Shown here: positions 42,312-52,192 of the stretch, piece after piece
Position numbering within the stretch: position 1 is the stretch's first letter
How the letters are laid out: each line of letters begins with the position of its first letter
Assembly: GCA_023421675.1 (NCBI GenBank)
Contig: JAEZTC010000009.1
Coordinates: 1 to 64,000 of the forward strand
Source: Bacillota bacterium
GTDB lineage: Bacteria; Bacillota; Clostridia; Acetivibrionales; JANLFN01
Length of the DNA stretch: 64,000 nucleotides
Reading direction: 5' to 3'
Translations under genes and position numbers: made by a program
Notes under the pieces: generated by a model
The model's database searches: none
What the model was told of the DNA's origin: nothing
What the model saw: the letters and a program-made list of their open reading frames with translations, nothing else

Positions 42312-44126
42312 TTATTTCGCAAATATTTCTTCGAATTCCGAACCTTCCAGCTTTTCTTTTTCAAGCAGTGCATTTGCCAGGTTGTGAAGCTTATCCATGT
42401 TTTCCTTCAATATGCTTACAGTTCTTTCATATGCACTGGATATGATTGTTTTTACTTCCTTGTCAATTTCAGCAGCAACTTCTTCACTGTAATTTCTTGT
42501 ATGTCCGAAGTCACGGCCAATGAACACTTCATCACTATCTCCGCCGAAAATGAGATTCTCAAGCGTTTCACTCATACCATACTTTGTAACCATATTCCTT
42601 GCAACATTGTTGGCATGTTTCAAGTCACTGTATGCACCGGTGCTTATTTCACCAAGAACCAATTCTTCTGCAGCTCTTCCTCCAAGTGCAATTACTATGG
42701 TTTCTACCAGCTGAGACTTGGTCTGATAGCTCTTATCCTCTTCAGGCCTGAAGGATGTATATCCCCCTGCCATACCAGATGGAATTATTGAAATTCTGTC
42801 TACCTTGTCGGTGGAGGATGCAATCTTTACTGCAATTGCATGCCCTGCCTCGTGGTATGCAGTAAGCTTCTTCTCTTTCTCGTTCATTACCCTGCTCTTC
42901 TTTTCAGGTCCCATAACAACCTTAAATGTAGCTTCTTTTACTTCTTCCATGCTAATTCGCTTCTTGTCTTTTCTTGCAGCAAGGAGAGCAGCTTCATTAA
43001 GGAGATTTTCAAGATCGGCACCTGTAAATCCAGATGTACTCTTTGCAAGCTCATCAAGCTTTACATCTGAACCAAGAGGCTTGCCTCTTGCATGAACTTT
43101 AAGAATTTCTTCTCTTCCCTTTATATCAGGTAAGCCGACTACTACACGCCTGTCAAATCTTCCCGGCCTCAACAGCGCCGGGTCAAGTATGTCAGGTCTA
43201 TTAGTAGCAGCAAGTATTATGACTCCTTCATTTACACCAAAACCATCCATTTCAACAAGCAGCTGATTAAGTGTCTGTTCACGCTCATCATGCCCGCCGC
43301 CAAGTCCGGCACCTCTGTGCCTTCCGACAGCATCAATTTCATCTATGAAAACTATACATGGTGAATTTTTCTTAGCCTGGTCAAATAAGTCTCTTACCCT
43401 TGATGCACCAACACCGACAAACATTTCTACGAAGTCGGAACCGCTTATACTGAAGAACGGAACTCCCGCTTCACCTGAAACGGCCTTGGCAAGAAGAGTT
43501 TTACCAGTACCGGGAGGTCCTACAAGTAACACTCCCTTAGGTATTCTTGCACCCAACTCAACGAATTTTTTAGGTGATTTCAGGAAATCAACAATTTCCT
43601 TGAGCTCTTCCTTCTCTTCATCCGCGCCTGCGACATCATCGAAGGTTATTTTCCGTTTGTCATCAATAGTCATCTTCGCTCTGCTTTTTCCGAAGGACAT
43701 TACCCTGTTTCCTCCGCCGCCCTGCGACTGCTGGAGGAAGAATACCCAGAACAATATGAATATTACTATAAGTCCCACTGTTGGCAGGATAGCTACCCAC
43801 CATGGAGCTGTCGGAGGCGGTTGATTCCTGAAAGTTATTATGTTCTTATTATTTATGGCAGGTGTTATAACTTCCCCCATAAAATTACCAACGTCAGGAA
43901 CATATACTATATATTTTGGTTTCTCAGAAGTTCCTGAAACCATTTGTACAGTAGCCTTGTTACCCTCAAGAACTATCGTATCAACCTTGTTTGGAGTCTG
44001 AACATCCTTCACGAGGTCTGAATAATTCATTTCCGCAGGATTGTCAGAACCCTGTAAGATTGTAAGAACAGCCAATATTATGACAAAAAGCACGATATAA
44101 AAACTTATACCTTTTAAATATTTCAA
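42312..44126 (-). CDS. ftsH: ATP-dependent zinc metalloprotease FtsH
   Basis: Membrane-anchored AAA+ protease for quality control, 604 aa. Two transmembrane helices (8-25 and 118-140), Walker A GPPGTGKT (213-220), a Walker B IDEID, the pore and SRH regions with RPGRFDRR, and the protease zinc motif HEAGH (about 430). The C-terminus is acidic. The minus-strand neighbours hpt and tilS match the usual tilS-hpt-ftsH order. Confidence 0.98.
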   Translation of the reverse strand: MKYLKGISFYIVLFVIILAVLTILQGSDNPAEMNYSDLVKDVQTPNKVDTIVLEGNKATVQMVSGTSEKPKYIVYVPDVGNFMGEVITPAINNKNIITFRNQPPPTAPWWVAILPTVGLIVIFILFWVFFLQQSQGGGGNRVMSFGKSRAKMTIDDKRKITFDDVAGADEEKEELKEIVDFLKSPKKFVELGARIPKGVLLVGPPGTGKTLLAKAVSGEAGVPFFSISGSDFVEMFVGVGASRVRDLFDQAKKNSPCIVFIDEIDAVGRHRGAGLGGGHDEREQTLNQLLVEMDGFGVNEGVIILAATNRPDILDPALLRPGRFDRRVVVGLPDIKGREEILKVHARGKPLGSDVKLDELAKSTSGFTGADLENLLNEAALLAARKDKKRISMEEVKEATFKVVMGPEKKSRVMNEKEKKLTAYHEAGHAIAVKIASSTDKVDRISIIPSGMAGGYTSFRPEEDKSYQTKSQLVETIVIALGGRAAEELVLGEISTGAYSDLKHANNVARNMVTKYGMSETLENLIFGGDSDEVFIGRDFGHTRNYSEEVAAEIDKEVKTIISSAYERTVSILKENMDKLHNLANALLEKEKLEGSEFEEIFAK

Positions 44127-44348
44127 TCAGTTCCCTCCTTATACGGTATTGCAACGTACAGGTTTAATATTTATAAGTAATAAATTAGGTATTTTACCAA
44201 TTGTACAATATATTATATTAGCATAACAGAACTGAAAACACAATAAAATCTAATTGCTGCAACACTTCAGACCATACTGTATTATTATTCTGTTCAATGC
44301 CGGTTTAAAACCTTATGTCCGCTGCACAACCTAAAAAAATAAGCAGGC

Positions 44349-44888
44349 CTAATCCATGTAGACCTTAGGGCTTAAAGTACATACATCAGGCAAATTACGA
44401 TATTTCCCTGCATAGTCAAGACCATAGCCTATGACAAATTTATCAGGTATTTCAATTCCTTCATAATCAATATCTATCTGCACCTTGCGTCTTGACGGCT
44501 TGTCAAGAGCTGTAGCAATTTTAACACTTAAAGGTCCTCTTGTATTAAAAAGTTCCTTTAGGTGTTTTAGTGTAAGACCTGTATCCACCAGGTCCTCTAC
44601 TATTAAAACATGCTTGTTGGTTATATTAATATCAATATCTTTAATAAGTCTTACAACGCCTGAAGTCTTTGTAGAATTTCCATAGCTGGAAACAGATATG
44701 AAATCCATATCAACAGGAATTGTTATTTCCCTCATAAGATCGGAAAGGAAAACAAATCCACCTTTCAAAACTCCTACAAGTACAAGTTCCTTGCCTTTAT
44801 AGTCCTCTGAAATGCGCCTTCCCAGATTTTTAACCATATTGCTTATTTCTTCACGTGAAACCAGTATTTCTTCGATATCCCCTTGCAT
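44349..44888 (-). CDS. hpt: Hypoxanthine phosphoribosyltransferase
   Basis: Purine salvage, hypoxanthine (guanine) plus PRPP to IMP (GMP). 179 aa from the ATG at 44888 (GGAGGT upstream); the longer frame has no Shine-Dalgarno. The PRPP loop is VLIVEDLVDTGLTL (about 97-110), with KGGFVFLSDL earlier and PDKFVIGYGLDY late. Lies between tilS and ftsH, as in B. subtilis. Confidence 0.96.
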   Translation of the reverse strand: MQGDIEEILVSREEISNMVKNLGRRISEDYKGKELVLVGVLKGGFVFLSDLMREITIPVDMDFISVSSYGNSTKTSGVVRLIKDIDINITNKHVLIVEDLVDTGLTLKHLKELFNTRGPLSVKIATALDKPSRRKVQIDIDYEGIEIPDKFVIGYGLDYAGKYRNLPDVCTLSPKVYMD

Positions 44889-44957
44889 CAAAAATACCTC
44901 CAGATAAATTATATTTAACAAGCGTAAATCTATATATTTTTTTATTATAGCCTAGTA

Positions 44958-46358
44958 TTAATTTTTATTAAAACTAATTTTTAATACACATTTAGTATTT
45001 TCAGTTACTTTAAATTTATCACTAGTTCTATGTCCAACTATCCATATAATCTCATTATTTTTTGCTATTAAAGGAATATTATCTCTTAATTCTCTGGGGA
45101 TTTTTTTATCTATAAAATATTCCTTAAGTTTTTTAGACCCATTTGAGCCAAACGGTTTAAAAACATCTCCATTTCTTCTGTTTCTAATATATATGCCCGA
45201 AATAATCGTGTCGAAATCAAAATAATGTACATTTGAGTTTTGCGAAACACCGGTATAATCTTCAAAACTTTTAACTTCTTTTATAATATCGGTCTCTATT
45301 ATATAACCATTATTCAAAAATTCTGTTCGTCCGGGTATAACCAGAGGCTTTTCAAAATCCGTCACAGCTTCCTCTGTTTCAGGCTTATACAGATTGAGAG
45401 ATCCATATGAAAGTCTAACACATATACCACCTGGAATAGTAATTTGTTTTCCGGTTACCCCTGTTTGAATAATACTTTGAATACCTTCCAAATGTACTGT
45501 TTCAATCCCTTTAAGGTCACCCCGCAGCTCATTGATTGCAATTCTTAATACTCTTTTTGCAATTGAAGGGTGGCTTGTACGGATTTTATCGGCATCCAAT
45601 GCTAAAAAATTACTCTCTCTTTTTTGAATACAATTATTATATACTTTAAAAGCGTTGTCTTCAATAAAATCGGAGTCTTCTCCAACTATCAATGCCATCC
45701 TGCAGAGGCTTTCTATGATATCTCTGTCAAAAAGCTTGCTAATTGAAGGAATAAGCTCCAGTCTGACCTTGTTTCTTGTATAAATACTTTTAAGGTTGGA
45801 GCTGTCTGTTCTTGGTTTTAGTAAATGTGATGAACAATAATCCTCTATTTCTTCACGCCTGATATCCAAAAGCGGCCTAATTATGCTGCCTCTTTTGAGT
45901 TTCATCCCTTTTAAGCCACTAAGGCCTGTTCCGCGGACAATATGCATTAAAATTGTTTCAGCCTGATCGTTTTTATTATGGGCAACTGCAATAACTCCGT
46001 TCCCAAGCCCTTTAAGAATATTCCAGAGCTCCTCATATCTTGCTTCACGACCGGCCTCTTCCAATGATATTCCTTTATTCTTTGCAAGAGCCCTGATGTC
46101 TATATTTTTAACAGTTAGAGGTATATTAAACTTTTCGCACAATCCGGTTACATATTCCTGGTCTTCATCGGCTTCTCTGCCCCGAAGCATATGATTAATG
46201 TGAACTGCATGAAGTTTTATATCCAATTTTGGGGATAGGCTGCTTAGAATACTTAGAAGGCATACCGAATCAGGACCGCCGGAAATTCCGACGACAACGT
46301 TTTCACCTTCAAGCAATGCATGTTTCTGAATAGTTTCAAGAACCTTATCTTCAAGCAT
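44958..46358 (-). CDS. tilS: tRNA(Ile)-lysidine synthase
   Basis: Modifies C34 of tRNA-Ile(CAU) to lysidine. 466 aa with the N-terminal PP-loop SGGPDSVCLL (about 26-35), HAVHINHMLRG, AHNKNDQAETILMH and the C-terminal TilS domain with NGDVFKPFGSNGSKKLKEYFIDKKIP. Essential in bacteria. It lies in the usual order before hpt and ftsH. Confidence 0.97.
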   Translation of the reverse strand: MLEDKVLETIQKHALLEGENVVVGISGGPDSVCLLSILSSLSPKLDIKLHAVHINHMLRGREADEDQEYVTGLCEKFNIPLTVKNIDIRALAKNKGISLEEAGREARYEELWNILKGLGNGVIAVAHNKNDQAETILMHIVRGTGLSGLKGMKLKRGSIIRPLLDIRREEIEDYCSSHLLKPRTDSSNLKSIYTRNKVRLELIPSISKLFDRDIIESLCRMALIVGEDSDFIEDNAFKVYNNCIQKRESNFLALDADKIRTSHPSIAKRVLRIAINELRGDLKGIETVHLEGIQSIIQTGVTGKQITIPGGICVRLSYGSLNLYKPETEEAVTDFEKPLVIPGRTEFLNNGYIIETDIIKEVKSFEDYTGVSQNSNVHYFDFDTIISGIYIRNRRNGDVFKPFGSNGSKKLKEYFIDKKIPRELRDNIPLIAKNNEIIWIVGHRTSDKFKVTENTKCVLKISFNKN

Positions 46359-46399
46359 ATATCCAACCTAACCACATTATTCTATCAAACTACTTAATC

Positions 46400-47731
46400 T
46401 TAGTCCCTCTTCAAATTACAAAACTTAGTATACTCTCCAAACCACCTTAATTCAACAGTTCCTGTGGAACCATTCCTGTGCTTGGATACAATTACTTCGG
46501 CAACGTTTTGCTTTTCCGAATCCTCATTATAGTAATCATCCCTGTAAAGGAACATAACAATGTCGGCATCCTGCTCTATTGCCCCAGACTCTCTCAAATC
46601 GCTCATGATAGGCCTGTGATCCGTTCTTTGTTCAGGAGCACGGCTAAGCTGCGACAGGGCTATTACAGGTATATTTATTTCCTTTGCGAGTATCTTTAAG
46701 GAACGTGATATCTCTGAAATTTCCTGCTGCCTGTTTTCTGTCTTTCCACGTCCCTGCATCAACTGCAGGTAATCTATTACAACAAGCCCCAAGCCTTTTT
46801 CAAGCTTAAGTCTTCTGCACTTTGCCCTTATTTCCATTACTGATGCGCCTGGAGTATCATCAATAAATACAGGAGCTTCTGATAACGGCCCGGTAGCTCT
46901 TGCAAGCTTTTGCCAGTCCTCATCATCAAGTCTTCCTGTCCTTATCTTCTGGCTGTCCACCATTGCTTCACTGCAAAGCATTCTGCTGACTAGCTGCTCC
47001 TTGGACATTTCAAGGCTGAAAATAGCAACAGGAACCTTTTTAACTACAGCAGCATACTGTGCAATGTTTAAAGCAAATGCTGTTTTACCCATAGCAGGCC
47101 TTGCTGCTATAAGTACAAGGTCTGAACCCTGGAAACCGGCAGTTTTATGATCAAGGTCGGTAAATCCTGACGGAACACCGGTAATAAAGCTTTTACTGTT
47201 ATATAATTCTTCCAATCTGTTGTATGTATCAAGAAGGGCATCCTTAATAGGTATAAAGCCCTGTGTACTTCGTTTCTGAAGAATATCAAAAATACTTTTT
47301 TCAGCTCTGTCCAGAACCACTGCCGCTTCTTCTGATGCCTCATAGCCCATATCAACAATTTCAGACGAAGCCCTTATTAATTTCCTTAAAAGAGATTTTT
47401 CCTCAACTATTTTTGCATAATGACGTGAGTTTGCAGTAGTAGGAACAGAGGTAGCCACATTTGTAAGGTAGTCAAGTCCGCCTACAGATTCAAGGGTGCC
47501 TCTCTGCTTTAGCATATCAGATACTGTTATAAGATCAATAGCATTCCCTTTATCAAACAGGTCCATTATTACATCATAGATTTCCCTGTGGTCTTCCCTG
47601 TAAAAGTCTTCACTTTTAAGTATCTCCGCTATATTAGGTATAGCATCCTTGTCAAGAAGCATGGAACCGATGACAGATTGTTCTGCTTCGATATTCTGGG
47701 GCGGTATCCTGCCTATAGCACTGATATCCAT
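46400..47731 (-). CDS. dnaB: Replicative DNA helicase DnaB (DnaC in Bacillus)
   Basis: Hexameric 5'-3' fork helicase, 443 aa. An N-terminal primase-binding domain (NIEAEQSVIGSMLLD) is followed by the RecA-like ATPase with ARPAMGKTAFALN (Walker A, about 206-218), FSLEMSKEQLVSRM, VIDYLQLM (Walker B) and SQLSRAPEQR. It follows rplI by 13 nt, the common gdpP-rplI-dnaB order. Confidence 0.97.
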   Translation of the reverse strand: MDISAIGRIPPQNIEAEQSVIGSMLLDKDAIPNIAEILKSEDFYREDHREIYDVIMDLFDKGNAIDLITVSDMLKQRGTLESVGGLDYLTNVATSVPTTANSRHYAKIVEEKSLLRKLIRASSEIVDMGYEASEEAAVVLDRAEKSIFDILQKRSTQGFIPIKDALLDTYNRLEELYNSKSFITGVPSGFTDLDHKTAGFQGSDLVLIAARPAMGKTAFALNIAQYAAVVKKVPVAIFSLEMSKEQLVSRMLCSEAMVDSQKIRTGRLDDEDWQKLARATGPLSEAPVFIDDTPGASVMEIRAKCRRLKLEKGLGLVVIDYLQLMQGRGKTENRQQEISEISRSLKILAKEINIPVIALSQLSRAPEQRTDHRPIMSDLRESGAIEQDADIVMFLYRDDYYNEDSEKQNVAEVIVSKHRNGSTGTVELRWFGEYTKFCNLKRD

Positions 47732-47744
47732 GACTTATTTCTCC

Positions 47745-48191
47745 CTATTCCTGAACTATTTTTACAGTCATGCTTGAGCTTACTTCAGGATACAGCTTTA
47801 TTTCAACGTTATATGTTCCCAGAGTCTTTATTGAATCGGGAAGCGAAACCTTTTTCTTGTCTATATCTATACCATGGGCACTTTTAAGCTTATCAGCAAT
47901 ATCTTTGTTTGTTATGGATCCAAAAAGCTTTCCGTTTTCACCTGACTTGGTTTTTATTTCGAGTGTTATTTCTTTTATTTTTTTAGCCAATTCTTTAGCA
48001 TTGGCAAGCTCTTTATCTTTTTTATGCTTTTCAGCTTCTTTTTTAGTGTTCATTATATTCACATTTGTCGAGGAAGCTTCAATAGCCAAGCCCTTTGGAA
48101 GCAGGTAATTTCTTGCATAACCGTCACTTGCCTCAACCATGCTGTCTTTTTTGCCTAATCCTTTAACATCCTGTTTCAATATAACCTTCAT
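47745..48191 (-). CDS. rplI: 50S ribosomal protein L9
   Basis: 148 aa. The N-terminal domain has the L9 signature GKKDSMVEASDGYARNYLLPKGLA (residues about 13-36, here named by its position), a long Lys-rich helix (about 40-75) and a C-terminal rRNA-binding domain. It is flanked by gdpP and dnaB, as in other Firmicutes. Confidence 0.97.
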   Translation of the reverse strand: MKVILKQDVKGLGKKDSMVEASDGYARNYLLPKGLAIEASSTNVNIMNTKKEAEKHKKDKELANAKELAKKIKEITLEIKTKSGENGKLFGSITNKDIADKLKSAHGIDIDKKKVSLPDSIKTLGTYNVEIKLYPEVSSSMTVKIVQE

Positions 48192-48205
48192 ATTAACCTC
48201 CGTTT

Positions 48206-50227
48206 TTAGCCTTCAACCTTGTTGGTTTCGTTTATATATTCGATTATAGCATATTTTAATTTCTCTTTTGCATCAATAATAGAAATATCGACAAGCTTTG
48301 CGCCAGCACCTGTTAAATGCCCGCCTCCGCCAAGTTTTTCAAGTATCATCTGCACATTAATATCTCCAAGCGACCTTCCGCTGATATAAATCTCATCGTT
48401 AACCTCACAAAGCACGAATGCTGCAACAATACCCGAAAGTCCGAGAAATGCATCAGCAGACTGCGCTGCAATAAGCTGCGGAGTTTTTGTCGCAGGAGGA
48501 CAAACTGATATTGCAATACTTTCATTTATAATTTCACCGTTTTTAATTACATCTGAGACTGCAACATATGATTCAAGATCGTTCTGGAAAAGCTGTTTGA
48601 CCGAGATAGTATCAACACCCTGCCTTCGTAAGAAAGCAGCAGCCTCAAAGGTCCTTACACCTGTTTTAAATGAGAAATTCTTGGTGTCTACCACTATTCC
48701 GGCGTATAAAGCCTCTGACTCTACCGGTGTAAGCTTGATTTTTTCTTCAACATACTGAAGCAGTTCTGTTACAAGCTCACTTGTAGATGAAGCATAGGTT
48801 TCCTGATAGGTCAGAGCAGCATCTTGTATGAAATCAGCTCCGCGCCTGTGATGATCTATTACTACAATCTGATCTGTATATTTAAGCAATTCAGGACATT
48901 CCGTAAAGCTAGGTCTGTGTGTATCCACAACAACAAGAAGAGTCTTTTTGCTTATTTTATCAAGTGCTTCCATTCTGTTAAGGAATATGCCTCCGTACTC
49001 TTCACATTTCTCAATTTTAGCTATCATTCCTTCTATAGTCGTATTGGATTTGTTAAGTACAATAAAAGCATTTTTCCCTCTGTTCCTGACTATCCGTGAA
49101 ATACCCAAAGCCGAACCAAGTGAATCAATATCCGGATTTTCATGTCCCATAATCATAACTTCAGGCGACTGGTCAATGAGCTCTCTTATTGCATATGCAA
49201 TAACCCTAGCCTTAACCCTGGTCCTTTTCTCAAGCTCTCTCGTTTTACCGCCAAAGAAGCTAAAATTGTCTCCGTTACGAATAACGACATGGTCACCGCC
49301 GCGGCCGAGTGCAATATCGATACAAGCAGTTGCAAACTTGAAGTTTTCAGTAAAGGTTTTACCGTTGGTACCAAAACCAATACTTAATGTTACAGGAATT
49401 TTGTTACCAGCATTGATTTCTTTAACTGTATCAAGAATTTCAAATTTCTTCTCTTCAAACTCTTTCAAGTATTTGTTTTCAAACAGAAAAAGATATCTTT
49501 CCCGTTCAAATTTTCTTACAATACCTCCGGTATACTCCATCCACTGAAGTATCCTTCTGTCTATTTCAGCAAGCAGCTGCGGCCTTCCGCCGTCTTCAGT
49601 GCTTTGCATAATGTCATCATAATTATCAATTACTAAAAGCCCGATAGCTGCCTTTTCATCCGCATATTTTTTCTTAACATCCACAAGTTCCGTGTTATCA
49701 ATGAAATAAAGGATTGCCATGTAGCTTTCTGTATCTTCCTTGGTCTCTGCCTTGATAACATTACCCAAAACATTAAAATATCTGTCTTTTATAATTGTAT
49801 CCAAACAGATATTAGGCGTCTCTCCTATAAACTTGGAAGGCTGCAGGTCGTCACAAAAGCTTCCTATGGTTTGTTCAAGAAGGTCTTCCCCTTCAAATAT
49901 ATGTCTGAATGAGGAATTGTACCATATGATTGTTCCATCCAGCTCAACTATTACAAGCGGCATGGGAAAATTAAGAAGGGTTTCCTTGGTTGCTGTATCT
50001 ATATTAAGCGCAAGATTTTCAATGTATTTGGTAATTTCATTCTGTCTGTAATGGTTTGACCTGAAATTATAATATACAAGAAATATAAGAAGAACATAAC
50101 CGGGTATTGCTACCCAAATATTAAAAATACAAATAATCACTACAAGAACAAATATAACCCAAAGGTAGAAACTTGCCCTCGGGACAAATATACCTGAGAA
50201 TTTTTTGTTTTCATTGTTTCCGCTCAT
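48206..50227 (-). CDS. gdpP: GdpP-type cyclic-di-AMP phosphodiesterase
   Basis: Degrades c-di-AMP to pApA. 673 aa: two transmembrane helices (about 15-50), a PAS-like domain (about 80-170), a degenerate GGDEF domain (about 180-310), a DHH domain with MGHENPDIDSLGSALG (about 357-372) and VVIDHHRRG, and a DHHA1 domain with GGGGHLTGAGAKL near the C-terminus. Start codon overlaps the stop of the MazG-like gene (TAATG). DisA and KimA in the same window fit a c-di-AMP circuit. Confidence 0.95.
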   Translation of the reverse strand: MSGNNENKKFSGIFVPRASFYLWVIFVLVVIICIFNIWVAIPGYVLLIFLVYYNFRSNHYRQNEITKYIENLALNIDTATKETLLNFPMPLVIVELDGTIIWYNSSFRHIFEGEDLLEQTIGSFCDDLQPSKFIGETPNICLDTIIKDRYFNVLGNVIKAETKEDTESYMAILYFIDNTELVDVKKKYADEKAAIGLLVIDNYDDIMQSTEDGGRPQLLAEIDRRILQWMEYTGGIVRKFERERYLFLFENKYLKEFEEKKFEILDTVKEINAGNKIPVTLSIGFGTNGKTFTENFKFATACIDIALGRGGDHVVIRNGDNFSFFGGKTRELEKRTRVKARVIAYAIRELIDQSPEVMIMGHENPDIDSLGSALGISRIVRNRGKNAFIVLNKSNTTIEGMIAKIEKCEEYGGIFLNRMEALDKISKKTLLVVVDTHRPSFTECPELLKYTDQIVVIDHHRRGADFIQDAALTYQETYASSTSELVTELLQYVEEKIKLTPVESEALYAGIVVDTKNFSFKTGVRTFEAAAFLRRQGVDTISVKQLFQNDLESYVAVSDVIKNGEIINESIAISVCPPATKTPQLIAAQSADAFLGLSGIVAAFVLCEVNDEIYISGRSLGDINVQMILEKLGGGGHLTGAGAKLVDISIIDAKEKLKYAIIEYINETNKVEG

Positions 50228-50571
50228 TAGTATTCCTTCCTTTTAGCCCTTGAACTATTCAGGTGCCTGGCCAGTTCTGACAGGTCCCCGTAATACCTTT
50301 CCATGTCATCGTTTTCCACAAGGCCAAGTTTTACCTTATTCTCTATTTTTAGTTCAATTGCATTATAGCTTATTCCAAGCCTTTTTCCAAGCAGATAACT
50401 TTCCAATATAATATTTGACAAAGTATCTGCTACTGAATCATGAACCTCTTCTTTTGCCCCGTTTACAAGGTTTTTAAAAAGGTTTGCGGTATCTGTAAGC
50501 AACTCGCTTTTAAGCCATTCAATAATTTTTATATTTCTGGTTATATCAATTTCTTTCTCCATTATACCCAT
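50227..50571 (-). CDS. MazG-like protein
   Basis: Small all-helical protein related to MazG / NTP pyrophosphohydrolases. About 114 aa from the ATG at 50571 (GGGGTG upstream). It contains ANLFKNLVNGAKEEVHDSVADTLSNIILESYLLGKRLG, in which an E(xx)D-like helix is visible. In other clostridia members lie next to gdpP. Enzymatic activity is not proven by the visible residues. The gene overlaps the gdpP start. Confidence 0.75.
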   Translation of the reverse strand: MGIMEKEIDITRNIKIIEWLKSELLTDTANLFKNLVNGAKEEVHDSVADTLSNIILESYLLGKRLGISYNAIELKIENKVKLGLVENDDMERYYGDLSELARHLNSSRAKRKEY

Positions 50572-50658
50572 AAAATTCACCCCGGTAACATAATTACACG
50601 CCATATTATTATATCACCACGTGTATGCAGGTTGCTTAAATTTCCCGAGGGTATGGAA

Positions 50659-51489
50659 TCAGGCTTTATACTGTGGATATGAACCTAAGAATTTATAAAA
50701 TGAAGTTTTTCTTTTTATCATTGTCAAAGCATCTTTAACATTATCATCTTCGCAGTGTCCTTCTATATCAACAAAAAAGACATATCTTCCAAGCTGGTTT
50801 TTTGCAGGTCTTGATTCGATACGTGTCATATTTATATCCCATAGATTAAAAATATCAAGAATGCCATAAAGGCTTCCCGGTTTATCTTCGGTTGAAAAAA
50901 CAAGTGAAGTCTTGTCACTGCCAGTTTTTGTCGTGTCATCCTTTGAAAGTATAACAAACCTTGTTCTGTTGGTATAAACATCCTGTATGTTGGTCGCCAG
51001 AACCTCCAGTCCATACAATCCTGCTACTGTATTAGAACCAATTGCTGCTATATCTCCATTGCCCTGTGATACCGCTTCTGCAGCCCCGGCTGTACTGTAT
51101 ACCGACTTAACCTCTGCACCAGGATAGTTGCTGCTTATGTATTTTCTGCACTGGCCTAATGGCTGTGGATGGGACAGAATCTGCTTTACATCTTTAGGAT
51201 GAGTACCCTTTTTTACAAGAAGATTGGCACAAACATCAATAACAGCTTCAGCTTTTATTTTTAAATCAACCTCGAAGGCAAGTAAATCAAGCGTTACATT
51301 TACTGCACCTTCCTGGGAATTTTCAATTGGAACTATTCCTTCGTCAATATCACCTTTTGCTACTGCTTGAATAACCTCAGGTATTGATGGATAATCATAC
51401 GCTGTGTAATCAGTTCCATTTTTAATATATTGAGTTGCAGCCTCAAAGGAAAAGGTTCCTTTGGGCCCCAGATAACCTATTTTGGGCAT
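50659..51489 (-). CDS. pheA: Prephenate dehydratase
   Basis: Converts prephenate to phenylpyruvate (Phe synthesis). 276 aa from the ATG at 51489, with GAGGT 6 nt upstream; the longer frame reads into the palindromic repeats upstream. The catalytic domain has GYLGPKGTFSFEAA, the TNRTRF motif (about 167-172), and the ACT domain GSLYGILDIFNLWDINMTRIESRPAKN, in which the ESRP motif binds Phe for feedback control. Confidence 0.95.
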   Translation of the reverse strand: MPKIGYLGPKGTFSFEAATQYIKNGTDYTAYDYPSIPEVIQAVAKGDIDEGIVPIENSQEGAVNVTLDLLAFEVDLKIKAEAVIDVCANLLVKKGTHPKDVKQILSHPQPLGQCRKYISSNYPGAEVKSVYSTAGAAEAVSQGNGDIAAIGSNTVAGLYGLEVLATNIQDVYTNRTRFVILSKDDTTKTGSDKTSLVFSTEDKPGSLYGILDIFNLWDINMTRIESRPAKNQLGRYVFFVDIEGHCEDDNVKDALTMIKRKTSFYKFLGSYPQYKA

Positions 51490-51552
51490 TATATACCTCA
51501 CATAGTGTTTTGTTTTAGTCAAATACATTATAAATTTGCTGCCTTGTTTTAC

Positions 51553-51640
51553 GCAATTAAACATGACTGCGACTATAAATTCGCTCCCCCTCCGTTTCGA
51601 GCTTCGAAAGGAGACCGCGAATAAGTCTTCGTAATGTTTA
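51553..51640. repeat. Palindromic repeat element, copy 1
   Basis: One of three related palindromes. It begins TTGTTTTAC (51544) then GCAATTAAACAT, and holds a core CTCC-TTTCGAGCTTCGAAA-GGAG and ATTCGC/GCGAAT. The right arm keeps only the 7-bp ATGTTTA that pairs with TAAACAT. It is joined head to tail with copy 2 (101-nt offset). Intergenic between pheA and rpsR. Confidence 0.85.
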
Positions 51641-51653
51641 TAACTTGTTTTAC

Positions 51654-51746
51654 GCAATTAAACATAACTACGACTATAAATTCGCTCTCCCTCCGTTTCG
51701 AGCTTCGAAAGGAGGCCGCGAATAAGTCTTCGTAATGTTTAATTGC
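51654..51746. repeat. Palindromic repeat element, copy 2
   Basis: The most complete copy. Outer arms GCAATTAAACAT (51654-51665) and ATGTTTAATTGC (51735-51746) are perfectly complementary. Inner arms are ATTCGC (51680-51685) and GCGAAT (51718-51723). The core is CTCC...GGAG with TTTCGA/TCGAAA. Sequence is about 90 percent like copy 1. Folded, it makes a roughly 93-nt hairpin. Confidence 0.88.
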
Positions 51747-51770
51747 TTTTTATTTTATCATTATTTAACT

Positions 51771-51803
51771 AAAAGGGCTATAGATAATATCTATAGCCCT
51801 TTT
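51771..51803. terminator. Terminator of the rpsF-ssb-rpsR operon
   Basis: A 15-bp perfect stem AAAAGGGCTATAGAT / ATCTATAGCCCTTTT with a 3-nt loop, directly after the rpsR stop. The stem itself begins with A4 and ends with T4, so it can work in both directions. Confidence 0.85.
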
Positions 51804-51820
51804 GGTATTAAAATTTAAAA

Positions 51821-52111
51821 TCAGTCTGATGTGTAAGGCAACAATGCTATGTGTCTTGCTCTCTTTATAGCTATTGTCAACTGACGCTGATGTTTTGCAC
51901 AGTTTCCGGATATTCTCCTTGGAAGTATCTTTCCTCTTTCGGATATATACTTTCTAACCTTAGAAACTTCCTTATAATCTATGTCAGTTACTTTATCAAC
52001 ACAGAAGGCACAAACTTTCTTCTTCATCCTTCTGCCTCTCATGCCGCCTTTACCTTCGCCTTTATCGTACATGTCTCTGCCGCCGTTTCTATCTCTCTTT
52101 CCACCTGGCAT
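51821..52111 (-). CDS. rpsR: 30S ribosomal protein S18
   Basis: 96 aa, slightly long, with a Gly/Arg/Lys N-terminus (MPGGKRDRN, GKGGMRGRRM) before the S18 core (KVCAFCVDKVTDIDYKEVSKVRKYISERGKILPRRISGNC). It is a Cys-containing variant (CAFC). Follows ssb in the conserved rpsF-ssb-rpsR order. AAGGAGG precedes the ATG. Confidence 0.96.
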   Translation of the reverse strand: MPGGKRDRNGGRDMYDKGEGKGGMRGRRMKKKVCAFCVDKVTDIDYKEVSKVRKYISERGKILPRRISGNCAKHQRQLTIAIKRARHIALLPYTSD

Positions 52112-52192
52112 ATTGATTACCTCCTTTCGATTTACGTATCAATGCGTAAATATGGACACGGTTTAGAACCGCGAATTGTTAATTTGTTTTAC

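Noticed and set aside
47770..48108. Plus-strand ORF opposite rplI
   Set aside because: Antisense shadow of the ribosomal protein L9 gene.
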